A stretch of DNA of 55,159 nucleotides from Hondaea fermentalgiana. Taxonomy: Eukaryota; Sar; Bigyra; Thraustochytrida; Thraustochytriidae. The stretch covers positions 133,796 to 188,954 of the forward strand of contig NPFB01000099.1 in NCBI GenBank assembly GCA_014084085.1, in the 5' to 3' direction. Each line of letters starts with the position of its first letter. Position 1 is the first letter of the stretch. Position numbers and translations under genes: made by a program. Shown here piece after piece: positions 11,001 to 20,200 of the stretch. Below the pieces are notes generated by a model. The model saw only the letters and a program-made list of their open reading frames with translations, did not search any database and was not told the origin of the DNA.

Positions 11001-11329
11001 ACCGTTTTGCCAAACTTGCGGATCTCATCGAGGCCATCAATACCACCACCAAAGCCGATATCACGGCTCTCTTTGCCGATCGCATTCTCAACAAGGCCGC
11101 GCGTCGCAAGCTGACTGTGGGCTATTTTGGCGCCAACCACGTCGCTGGGCTCTCTTCTGCTCACGGCGACGCCCGTCAAGATAAGAACCACAACCAGCAC
11201 CAGCAGCACCCTGCCTCGGCCATGGCGCAGCACATGCGTAGCGATGGTTCGCAGAAGCTCTGGATTGAGTCCATCCGTGACTTTCGAGCGACGCATCCCC
11301 TCTATCCGTCGCAGACGAACAAGCTCTAA
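8060..11329 (+). CDS. IDE: Insulin-degrading-enzyme type M16 metalloprotease
   Basis: This 1089-residue zinc endopeptidase is of the insulysin/nardilysin group (human IDE about 1019). The inverted zinc motif HFLEH is at residues 88-92 within [21 protein letters not shown], with the third ligand region [10 protein letters not shown] downstream. The N-terminal catalytic half is followed by the catalytically inactive C-terminal half with [14 protein letters not shown] and the conserved [10 protein letters not shown] end. It degrades short beta-forming peptides within an enclosed chamber. The first in-frame ATG is at 8060 (MASSSSSSS); an upstream open stretch begins only at GTG. The protein ends NKL, a weak peroxisomal targeting-like tripeptide (animal IDE ends AKL). 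It converges on the ABCC gene. Confidence 0.97.
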   Translation: [1089 protein letters not shown]

Positions 11330-11615
11330 AGTACCAATGATTTATTTGTCTTTTCTCTGGCTCCTTTTTGTCGCCAGCAGCAGCAGCAATCAGCAGCAGC
11401 AACCAGCAGTAGAAGCCTACATCTAAAATTTTGAACGACACCCCCCCCCCCCCCCCCCCCCACCCCAAAAAAAGAGGATAAGTTGCGTCGCATTTTGATG
11501 CGCCATTAACTTGTTACCTAGGGACTCATCTGCCGAAGGCCAAGGCCATCTTTCAACGACGCCGAATGACCCCAATCACGGCTTGTGGTGGCTCTAGTGT
11601 TGTCGAGCGAGTCAT
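11330..11615. other. Convergent spacer IDE / ABCC with poly-C run
   Basis: This spacer contains CAG/CAA triplets (11378-11407), a 21-base C homopolymer (11441-11461) and CCTAGG at 11517-11522. No gene was seen. The homopolymer length is likely to be uncertain in the assembly. Confidence 0.6.
11441..11461. repeat. Poly-C homopolymer
   Basis: Twenty-one consecutive C residues, followed by A, four C and an A run, in the 3' spacer between two convergent genes. Confidence 0.95.
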
Positions 11616-14600
11616 TCACGGCTTTTGGCTTCCCCCCTTGTCACCAGAGTCATCATCAGCGGGCTCTTCATGACGTTCATTGCCCAGGTTTTCTTCTGAT
11701 CCCTCGGGCAGCACCATGGCGCGCAATTCCTCAGCTACCTCGTCGCCATTTGCTTGCACAAGACCATGAAAGTAGCCTTCTTGGTTCTTTAAGAGATTGC
11801 GCGGCGAATCAAATTCGACCAGACGACCCTTTTCGAGAACCATAACGCGCGAAGAATCCATGATGGAGTGCAGCCGATGTGCAATGGTGAGAACGGTGGA
11901 GTCCGCAAAAGAGCTTCGCACCGTCTGTTGGATGAGCGCGTCCGTGACGCCATCAACTGAGCTTGTCATTTCGTCGCAAAGGAGGACTCTCGGTTTGCGA
12001 AGAATGGCGCGCGCCAAACAGAGAAGCTGGCGCTGGCCTTGGCTCAAGTTTGCGCCGGAATCGCCGACCTCCTCGTCGATGCGAACCTGAGATGCAAGAC
12101 AGGCGCTCGCGAGGGCCTCTTGCACTTGGGCGTCTGTGAAATCGCCAAATGGATCGACGTTGAAACGAACAGTGCCGGAAAACAGCGTTGGGTCCTGAGG
12201 GATGATCGTGAGCGCCCGACCCCGTACATCGGAAAGACCGAGCCCTGCCAAATCGATGCCGTCAATGGAAATCGAGCCGCTCGAAAGCTCCCGCAGACGA
12301 AAGAGTGCCGTTGCCATTGACGACTTTCCGGCACCCGTGCGCCCACAAACGCCCACGTGTTCGCCAGCAGCGATGCGAAAGGAAACCTCGCACAGCGCCG
12401 GCGGCAACGACTCGCGATAACGCAATACTACCTTCTCAAAAACGAGCTCACCGCGAGAAGGCCAGGACGACGGCGGAGCCACGCCAACTGTTTGCAGCGC
12501 AGGCTCTTGCGACAAGTTTGCATAGTTGATCACGCGCTCAACGCTCGTGAGTTTCGCCTCGGCTTGCGTGCTCATGGTCACGAAAAAGTTCAACGAGGTC
12601 GTCAGGTTAAAGCTCCAGAGCACGGCAAGGCCAACGAGACCTGGTGCAATGGCGTCGCGCGCAAACCATGCTGAAAGTGCGACTGCAAAGGTAACGCACC
12701 CGCCCATGAGCTCGAGACGGACACCAAGCCAGCGATTTGAGCTTACAAAGGCAAAAATGGCCATGTTGTTCCCGTCCACGAGGGCCTCGTTGTTGCGCAG
12801 GAAGCGGACCGACTGGCCGAAGGCCCGCACCGCAGGCAGGCCGTCAAGGGTCTGACGAAAGTGGCTTTGAATCGGACTGCGGCTTGTCGAGTCGAGGCGC
12901 TGAAGATCCACACACGTGCGTCGATAGTATGCGTGCATGGTGAAGAAGATGATGAGCACAGGGACAATAAGAATCGCGGCAAAAGGCGTGACGCTAATCA
13001 TGAGACCAATGGCCGAGATCATCCAAAGTGTGGACGCCACCGTGCCATTGAGGGCCTGTGTGAGGAGATCGTCGACAATTTCTGTGTCAAACGAAAAACG
13101 ATTTGTGATGCGTCCAAGCGGCGTCGTCTCGAAAAACTCCATCGGGCAACGGAGGACACACCACGTGAGATCGTAAAAAAGAGACCGCGCAGCCCGACCT
13201 CCTCCATGCATGAAGGCGAAACACCGCGCAAGAACGAAAAACGCATTGAGCAGGATGCAGACGGCATATACAATCGAGTAAAAGCGGGTATCTGCACCTG
13301 ATGGCAAATCCCAGCGCGTGTCCGGGGGACCGTAGGCAGCATCAGCCCACGTGGCGAGCCACCAGTCACTCGCAAGATACGTGAGACGCTCCATGCATAG
13401 CAAGAAGATGACAAAGAACATCCACGGGTACCCGCCTGCAGCCATAATGTACCGGTGAGCAACGTGGCGGTCGATTGTGCCCTGTTTGCGCTCTTCCTCC
13501 GTCATGAGCTTAGCGCTGGTGTAGTCTTGAGCAAACAAGGTCTTGCTCGCTTCAGGAGACATGGACGAGGCCTGCCTCGCATGCTCGTTGTAGCCATCGT
13601 CGTCCTCGCGGCCATAGACGCTGCTCTCGCCTGTCTCGAGGCGCGCGGCGGCTTGACCCGTTTGCGTCGTCAGCAAAATGCTCTCCATGACACTTGACAG
13701 TTGCGCGCTGTGAGGGGCTTGCGCGCTGCCGTTGCTGCCACTAGCATTATCATCATCGTCCGTCTCGCGCTCCGCATCGTCATGTAAGGCTTGGAGCTCG
13801 CTGTAGGCGCCCTGGTACGCAATTCGACCACGGAAGAGAACGAGTACACGGTCACAAGCGCCAAGATTCTGGGCTGCGTGCGTGACGAGAACCCGGGCCG
13901 ATTTTCTCAACAGGCCAGTCCGAGGCGCGAGAAGGCGCTCAAATACGAGTTTTCCAACATGGCTATCGAGCGCGCTGAGCGGGTCATCAAGAACAATCAC
14001 GTCGGGATCCGCGTATGCGGCACGAGCAAGTGAGAGCCGAGCCTTCTGCCCGCCGCTAAGCGTGACGCCACGCTCGCCAATGACGGTCTTCTCGCGCTCG
14101 TGCAACTGCTCCAGGTCAGACCACAGACAGCAGGCCTGGAGCACGTCCCGAAAGCGCTGTTCTTCAAAGGGTTTGCCAAAGGTAATGTTCTCCTCGACCG
14201 TTGCGTTGAAAATCCATGGCGCCTGGGAGCAATAGGCAATGGAGATGTTGTCCTTGCGTCGCTGGGATCCAGACACGAGCGCTAGCTCACCGAGAATTGC
14301 TGAAACGAGGGAAGACTTGCCGCCTCCGACAGGACCAACAATGGCCGTGAGCTGTCCAGGAAGGATTTGCAGCGAAACGTCACGAATGACCTCCAACTGA
14401 TCCTGCGGTTGCTCCGCGGCCACAGTTGCCGAGGCCTCGAGCCCTGTTGGACTTTGCGAGGTCCATGAGAAGGAAGCATCATGCATCTCGATCAGTGCGG
14501 TCGACGTTGCGCTGTCTCCGTCATCTTTCACGTCGACAGAGACGTTGGGCAGATCCAGGGCCGACGCAGGGTCCACTCCCTCAACCTTGCTTGTGCGCAT

Positions 14601-15896
14601 GTCTGCCTGCGTGCCAATACCTTGGCCGGTTCCCTTGGCGCCGCCGCTGCTGCCGCCGCTGACAAAGGAAGTCGTGGCCGACGGCCCGCTCTTGGAGGGC
14701 ACGGACTGCGAAGATCTTGCACCGGGCACGGCCCCGTGCTCCCCATCGTCGTTGGGACGCTGCGAGAGGAAAATGAAGCGGAAAAGACGCTCGGTGGCCA
14801 CAAAGGTTTGTGCTCCCATCATGAGTGCCTGTGAGATTTGCATGAGCGGAAAGCGGAGAACGTTAAAAAAGGCGAGCGCGGAAAAGGTGTCAGCCGCAGT
14901 GAGAATGTGGCCTGTGGCACCATAGGTGACAAAGGTGCTCATGCTCGCGGTAGTTGGTGTGATAATGAGCACGGTGATGACGAGCGCAAAGAGGTAGAGT
15001 TCGCGGAAGACGTAGACGAGCTGGTGCTCGCGCGCAGCGCGAATCTTTTTCATAAAGGGAGACTCCCAGCTAAAGAGTTTAACGACGCGAATACCGGCAA
15101 GGACCTCGACACAGAGGCGCACGCGAGCGTCCATGATGGGCATGTGGGTCTGGCGCACCTTGCGTTTAAGTCGGGCCATGAAGATGTTGATGGGGCCAAT
15201 GAGGAAGAGCACGAGGATGCCTGCGAGCGCGGGGAGCCCAAGGACCGTGACGAGGAAGGAAATGGCCACGACGATTTGAAGCGGGCCGGCCCAAAAGAGG
15301 TGCATGAATTGGGCCACCTCGAAGAACTTTTGTGCGTCGGCAGACATCATGTTGAGAATCTCTCCAGAGGAGACGCCAGACATCTCCGCGGAGGAAAGCT
15401 TGAGCATGTGCTCGAAGACGAGTGAGATGAAGATGGCGCGTGACTTGCGACCGGCCGCGAACGAGTAGTGGAACTGCAGCTGGCTCGAGAAGGCGCTGAC
15501 GATGCTGGAGAGGAGCAGCGCGATGGCAAAATAGAGCCCCTCGAAGGCCCCGTCCTCGATGCGCGACACAAGCTCGCGGAGCAAGATGGGGTTCGCGAGC
15601 TGGGCGGCGGTGTAGAAGAGCATGAAGACGCCGGAGGCGGCCACCTCGGAGGCGCTGAGACGCACGATTTCGTACATGAGCTGGCGCCAGGACTCGATTC
15701 TGCTGCGGCGCGCCTTCACATTGGCCCAGAACGTCTCGCGCAGCTCCCGGACCGCCTCGCCGTCGCGCAGCTCCCAGAGGTCCTCGGCCTGCAGCTGGCG
15801 CTTGAACCCCGTGCGCACCAGCGGCGTCACCCACGCGAAGGTCGCCAGGTACGCGCCCCCGCGCGGCGGCCGCGTCCTCGCGCTCGCCTCCGCCAT
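11616..15896 (-). CDS. ABCC (MRP/CFTR-type) full ABC transporter
   Basis: This 1426-residue exporter has TMD1-NBD1-TMD2-NBD2 and no extra N-terminal TMD0, like short ABCC members (ABCC4, Yor1). It starts at the ATG at 15896 (MAEASARTRPP); the open frame beyond it runs only through a GAAA repeat and an N gap. TMD1 covers ~85-385, then a Ser/Gly-rich linker. NBD1 has Walker A GPVGGGKSS, signature LSGGQKARLSLARAAY and Walker B VIVLDDPLSALD; the Asp in place of the catalytic Glu is typical of ABCC NBD1. NBD2 has Walker A GRTGAGKSS (about residue 1185), signature LSQGQRQLLCLARAIL and Walker B VLLCDEMTSSVD with the catalytic Glu. It probably exports organic anions or conjugates; the substrate cannot be read from the sequence. 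Confidence 0.96.
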   Translation of the reverse strand: MAEASARTRPPRGGAYLATFAWVTPLVRTGFKRQLQAEDLWELRDGEAVRELRETFWANVKARRSRIESWRQLMYEIVRLSASEVAASGVFMLFYTAAQLANPILLRELVSRIEDGAFEGLYFAIALLLSSIVSAFSSQLQFHYSFAAGRKSRAIFISLVFEHMLKLSSAEMSGVSSGEILNMMSADAQKFFEVAQFMHLFWAGPLQIVVAISFLVTVLGLPALAGILVLFLIGPINIFMARLKRKVRQTHMPIMDARVRLCVEVLAGIRVVKLFSWESPFMKKIRAAREHQLVYVFRELYLFALVITVLIITPTTASMSTFVTYGATGHILTAADTFSALAFFNVLRFPLMQISQALMMGAQTFVATERLFRFIFLSQRPNDDGEHGAVPGARSSQSVPSKSGPSATTSFVSGGSSGGAKGTGQGIGTQADMRTSKVEGVDPASALDLPNVSVDVKDDGDSATSTALIEMHDASFSWTSQSPTGLEASATVAAEQPQDQLEVIRDVSLQILPGQLTAIVGPVGGGKSSLVSAILGELALVSGSQRRKDNISIAYCSQAPWIFNATVEENITFGKPFEEQRFRDVLQACCLWSDLEQLHEREKTVIGERGVTLSGGQKARLSLARAAYADPDVIVLDDPLSALDSHVGKLVFERLLAPRTGLLRKSARVLVTHAAQNLGACDRVLVLFRGRIAYQGAYSELQALHDDAERETDDDDNASGSNGSAQAPHSAQLSSVMESILLTTQTGQAAARLETGESSVYGREDDDGYNEHARQASSMSPEASKTLFAQDYTSAKLMTEEERKQGTIDRHVAHRYIMAAGGYPWMFFVIFLLCMERLTYLASDWWLATWADAAYGPPDTRWDLPSGADTRFYSIVYAVCILLNAFFVLARCFAFMHGGGRAARSLFYDLTWCVLRCPMEFFETTPLGRITNRFSFDTEIVDDLLTQALNGTVASTLWMISAIGLMISVTPFAAILIVPVLIIFFTMHAYYRRTCVDLQRLDSTSRSPIQSHFRQTLDGLPAVRAFGQSVRFLRNNEALVDGNNMAIFAFVSSNRWLGVRLELMGGCVTFAVALSAWFARDAIAPGLVGLAVLWSFNLTTSLNFFVTMSTQAEAKLTSVERVINYANLSQEPALQTVGVAPPSSWPSRGELVFEKVVLRYRESLPPALCEVSFRIAAGEHVGVCGRTGAGKSSMATALFRLRELSSGSISIDGIDLAGLGLSDVRGRALTIIPQDPTLFSGTVRFNVDPFGDFTDAQVQEALASACLASQVRIDEEVGDSGANLSQGQRQLLCLARAILRKPRVLLCDEMTSSVDGVTDALIQQTVRSSFADSTVLTIAHRLHSIMDSSRVMVLEKGRLVEFDSPRNLLKNQEGYFHGLVQANGDEVAEELRAMVLPEGSEENLGNERHEEPADDDSGDKGGSQKP

Positions 15897-16028
15897 GCTC
15901 CTCCTCCTCCTCGCCGTCTCCGCCGCCTCCGTCAACGGCCTCGCGCCGCCCGCCGAACCTCGTTCCGGGTCTGCCGCCGGTCCGGTCCTCCGCCAGCAGC
16001 GGCAGCACGAGGTGACCCGAAGAAGGCT

Positions 16029-16079
<51 letters not shown>

Positions 16080-16181
16080 AANNNNNNNNNNNNNNNNNNN
16101 NNNNNNNNNNNNNNNNNNNNNNNNNNNNNNNNNNNNNNNNNNNNNNNNNNNNNNNNNNNNNNNNNNNNNNNNNNNNNNNNN

Positions 16182-16233
<52 letters not shown>

Positions 16234-17216
16234 AGGGAACAAAGCAAGCGAGCAAGCAAGCAAAATGAAAGAAGCAGCACCCGCCGCGCCGTTGCGAGAG
16301 CGCGCCGGGAAGCGCGGCGTGTGCCGCGTCGCCTGCGACAGCGAGCTGCACTGGCTCGCCACGCGCGGGAGGACGCGGGAGCCCCCTCCGCCCGCTCGCA
16401 GCGCAGGCCGACCTCGCGGCGGAGAGCGGCGGCTGCAGCAGCGCGGCGCGGATGGCCGGCTGCGGAGGTGCGAGGGCTCCCGGGCCCACTCCAGGAATGG
16501 CCCGCGCGATAAGGGACGTGAGGGGAGGTGCGAGGCGAAGTGAAGTGAAGTGAAGAGTGTCACTGTCTGTCTGTCTGTGTGTGTGTCTGTCGGAGCCGGC
16601 AGCGGATCCGGAACAGACCCCGCTGCGATCCGCGCCGCCAGAGGGGGAGGGAGGAGGGAGGGAGAGAACGGAGCGGCCGGTCCGCCAGCGGCCGCCTGTC
16701 GTGCGCTCGGCACGCCAGTCGTGCGCACGCCGCGGCTGCAGGGGAGGCCGGCAGGCAGAGGGGAGGAGAGGGTGGGGAAGAGGGCGAGAAGAGCGCGGGA
16801 TTAGGCGAAGGAGGGATGCTGGTGCTGTGCGCGCGTGCAGCAGAAGGTAGATAGATGGGCTTTCATGTGTGTGAGGTGACCCCGAACTTTAGATTGGACT
16901 GGATTTTTGATCTTTGGCAGATAGATGGCCGGCCATCTGGCAGGCTGCACGGCTGCTTGCGAAGAACGCGCGATCCACGTGAGGCATTTTCCACAAAAGG
17001 TTTCCTGATAAAGTATACCTGGTCGTCCTTGCTTGTGTAGTAGTACTACGTGCCAAACAAGGTGCAGTCATGGTGCTAGTGCCACGCGAAGCAGCCTCAA
17101 CGGATCTATGCATGCAAGTTTAGGCAACAACAGGTTAGACCCGAGCTCGCTCGCTGGCGCGCGCATTCTCAAAGACCCAGCGAGGGAAGGGAGGGAGGGC
17201 GCGCGCGCGCGCGACG
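15897..17216. other. Divergent region ABCC / kinesin with microsatellite and gap
   Basis: This 1.3-kb region separates the ABCC and kinesin starts. It contains the GAAA microsatellite interrupted by the N gap, a GAAGT tandem (16536-16556), TCTG/TGTG repeats (16562-16590), and the perfect palindrome GTAGTACTAC at 17040-17049. No credible ORF was found. It presumably carries both promoters. Confidence 0.55.
16030..16233. repeat. GAAA tetranucleotide microsatellite around an assembly gap
   Basis: GAAA units run on both sides of 100 consecutive N (16082-16181). A gap of exactly 100 N usually denotes unknown length, so the true repeat length is not known. Confidence 0.95.
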
Positions 17217-20200
17217 ATGCCGCGTGCAGCGGACTGCCGCATCGTGGTCGGGTGCCGCGTGAGGCCCCTCAACGAGCAGGAGCTGGAGCTCGGGAACGCA
17301 AGCATCTGGACAAGCTGCGGAGAAACCAAGCGCATCTGGCGGGCAGATGACAACACAGGCAAGAACAAGAGCGGGGCCACCACCACAACGTCGAAACCGA
17401 CGTCCAAACCCTTTCAATACGATCACGTCTTTGGCCAAGAAGACGACAATGACGATGTCTACGAAAAACTCGGACAGCCCATCATCTCTGGCGTTCTGGA
17501 CGGCTTCCATGGCACAATTTTTGCCTATGGACAAACGAGCTCCGGAAAAACGCATACCCTGCTGGGAACAGCCGAGGAGATGGGCGTTATTGTGCATAGC
17601 GTGCATGACATCTTCGAGTACGTGTCTCGCGCGCCTCCCGAAATGGAGTTCCTCATTCGCGTGAGCTACTTGGAAATCTACAATGAGGAGGTCCGCGATC
17701 TGCTTGGTGGAAATACCGAGTCCGGTGGACTTCGCATCGTAGACGATCCGCAGAAAGGCTGCCATGTCCGAGGTCTCAAAGAGGTCGTGGTGCTCTCGCC
17801 CGACCACGTCTTCGAGCTCTTGCGATCCGGGGAGGCCAAACGTCATTACGGCGCCACCAAAATGAACTATACGAGCTCGCGGAGCCACACGCTCTTCCGC
17901 ATGGTCGTCGAAAGCCGTACAGACATGAGCGAAGAAACAAAGTCATCCGAAGAAGACGAGAAAAAGGAGTCCGTGGAAGGTGAAAAATCCTCAGCGAGCG
18001 ATAGTGGCCTTGGCGCTGGCGAGGACGACGATACCTCCTCTGTTGGTAAGGTCGTCCAGGTCGCTCAGCTCAACCTTGTTGACCTTGCCGGTTCCGAGCG
18101 CGTGTCCAAAACCGAGGCGACGGGAGCGCGGCTCAAGGAGGGCGCAGCCATCAACAAGTCTTTACTCGTCTTGGGAACCGTCATTAACAAACTTGCCGAC
18201 GGGCACAAAGGCCATATTCCGTTCCGAGACTCCAAGCTCACGCGCTTGCTCAGCAACTCACTTGGCGGAAACGCCAAGACCGCAGTCGTGTGCACTCTTT
18301 CTCCTGCCGAGAGAAATTACGACGAGAGCAAAAGCACGCTTCAGTTTGCCTCGCGTGCCAAAACGATTGTCAACAAGGCCGTCAAGAACCATGTCATGGA
18401 CAAGTCAGCCCTTCTGGACCAGTACAAGCAAGAGGTTGCTCAACTCAAGCTTCAGCTCGCTTCGGGAGGCTCCGTGGTGGATCTGCCAGAACTCTCGCAA
18501 GTGCGACAGCAGCTCCGCGAGGAGGAGTCGAAGCGCCAGGCCCTCGAGGCCCAGAGCGAGCAGCACAAGGTCGCGCTGCAGGAGATGCGCAAACTTGTTC
18601 TGCTCACCTCCAAGCTTGCAGCTAACCCTGCCGTATCTGGCGAACTGCAGGAGCGGATTCGGGCCGTAGCGGATGGCTCGGCGCCGCCGCAAAAGGTGCT
18701 CCGCGAAGTTGAAGCCCTAATGGAAACAGCAGAAAAGGAGCAACGCACGGAGGACGGCATTGGGGAAGACGAAAAGCTCAGCTTTGAGCAGCTCTCCAAG
18801 ATTCTCAACCTCAAGCGCACCAAACGCAAACGTCGCAGACTCAGTTCACTGTGCCAAAGTATTGTCACCACCATGGCGGAGCAGCGCAAAATCGAAGAGG
18901 TGCAAGAGACCTCGCAGTTGTGCAAAGATCACCTCAGCGTCCGCGTGGCGCAGCTTCAAAAGAACCTCGACGCCATGACTGCTGAACGCGATGCCGCGGT
19001 GACAGGCCGCCAGAGCGCAGAGGGTAAAGCAAAAGATGTCATGCAGCAGCTCCAGGCCTCGACGGAAAAGGTCCAAGAGCTTACCGAGAGCGTGGTGTCG
19101 GGCAACACGCTTCTCCAAGAGACGCAAGACCAGCTGCGCGAGGCAATCCAGCAGCGTGCCCAGCTCGAGTCGCAACTCGGAGATGCCAGCGCACGCGTGG
19201 AGGCAGCCTCCGAAGAAGCCGTGCGTTCCCGCAAGACCGCCGTCTTGGAAATGAAGGCCCAAGTCGAAAACCTGACACAGGAACGTGCCGAGCTTTGCAT
19301 TCGCTTGCAAGACGCTGAAAAGAGTCAGCGCGAACAAAAGAGCGCTTCGGAGCTTCAGCTCAAGAAACTCTCGCAAGATCTCGCAAACCGCGATGGCATC
19401 GTAAGTGACCTCAAAGCCCAGGTGGCATCTGCAGAAAGCGACATCGAGACTCTTCGTAGCAAGCGCGACGAAGCAGAGCGAGAGCTTGAAACCCTTCGCA
19501 ATGCGCATGCGCAACTTCGATTGGATCGCGATGAAATGGAGCGCATCAATTCGCTAGCAGTGCAACGCCAAGAGGCACAACTCAATGACTTGCTCGCGCG
19601 ACTCGAGCAGCAGCAGTCCCGCTCAAAGACTCAGCTTGGATCGCAAGAAGCGCAACTGTCAACACTTCGAGGATCTGTGCAAGCATACGAAGCCAAGATC
19701 CGCGCGTTGCAGAGAGAGAATGACGCAAGTTGTGCTCGAACAATCGATCAGATTCACGTCCGTGCGACGCTTCTTGATTTTGTTGCTGATCTCGAGAGGC
19801 AAATGCAAGCGGCGCACGACATTGTTCAGGTGAAGCTTGATTGTCAAGAAGCTCGTCTTGAAGAAATTTCGCAATTCGTGCCGCATCGCGCAACAGTCTT
19901 CGCATCCCAGCAGGAATTGCAAGACGAGAACACAAAGCTCAAGAGTGAGCTTAAGCGACTTACAGCAGCCTGCAGTGCGGCTCAGGATCGAGCAATTAGT
20001 CTTCAAGATCATCTTCACAATCTTCAGCACCGGCAACAGCGAAAGCAACAACAACAAGTACAATATGGTTCGAGAGCCGCAGAGCGCTTGGAACATGCTT
20101 CGGACACGCAGAGCGCGGCCAAGTCGGCATCACTTTTGCAGCGCCGACGAGAAGAGGCTCTTTTGCGTGAGAACGAAGCTCTCAAGGCCAAATTGGCTGC

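Noticed and set aside
9587..11296. 569-codon frame opposite the IDE gene
   Set aside because: It is a shadow of the IDE coding sequence in a GC-rich genome, with no recognisable motif.
15897..16280. N-terminal extension of the ABCC frame through the GAAA repeat and N gap
   Set aside because: The extension is Ser/Phe/Leu microsatellite translation plus undefined bases. The ATG at 15896 begins a normal ABCC N-terminus.
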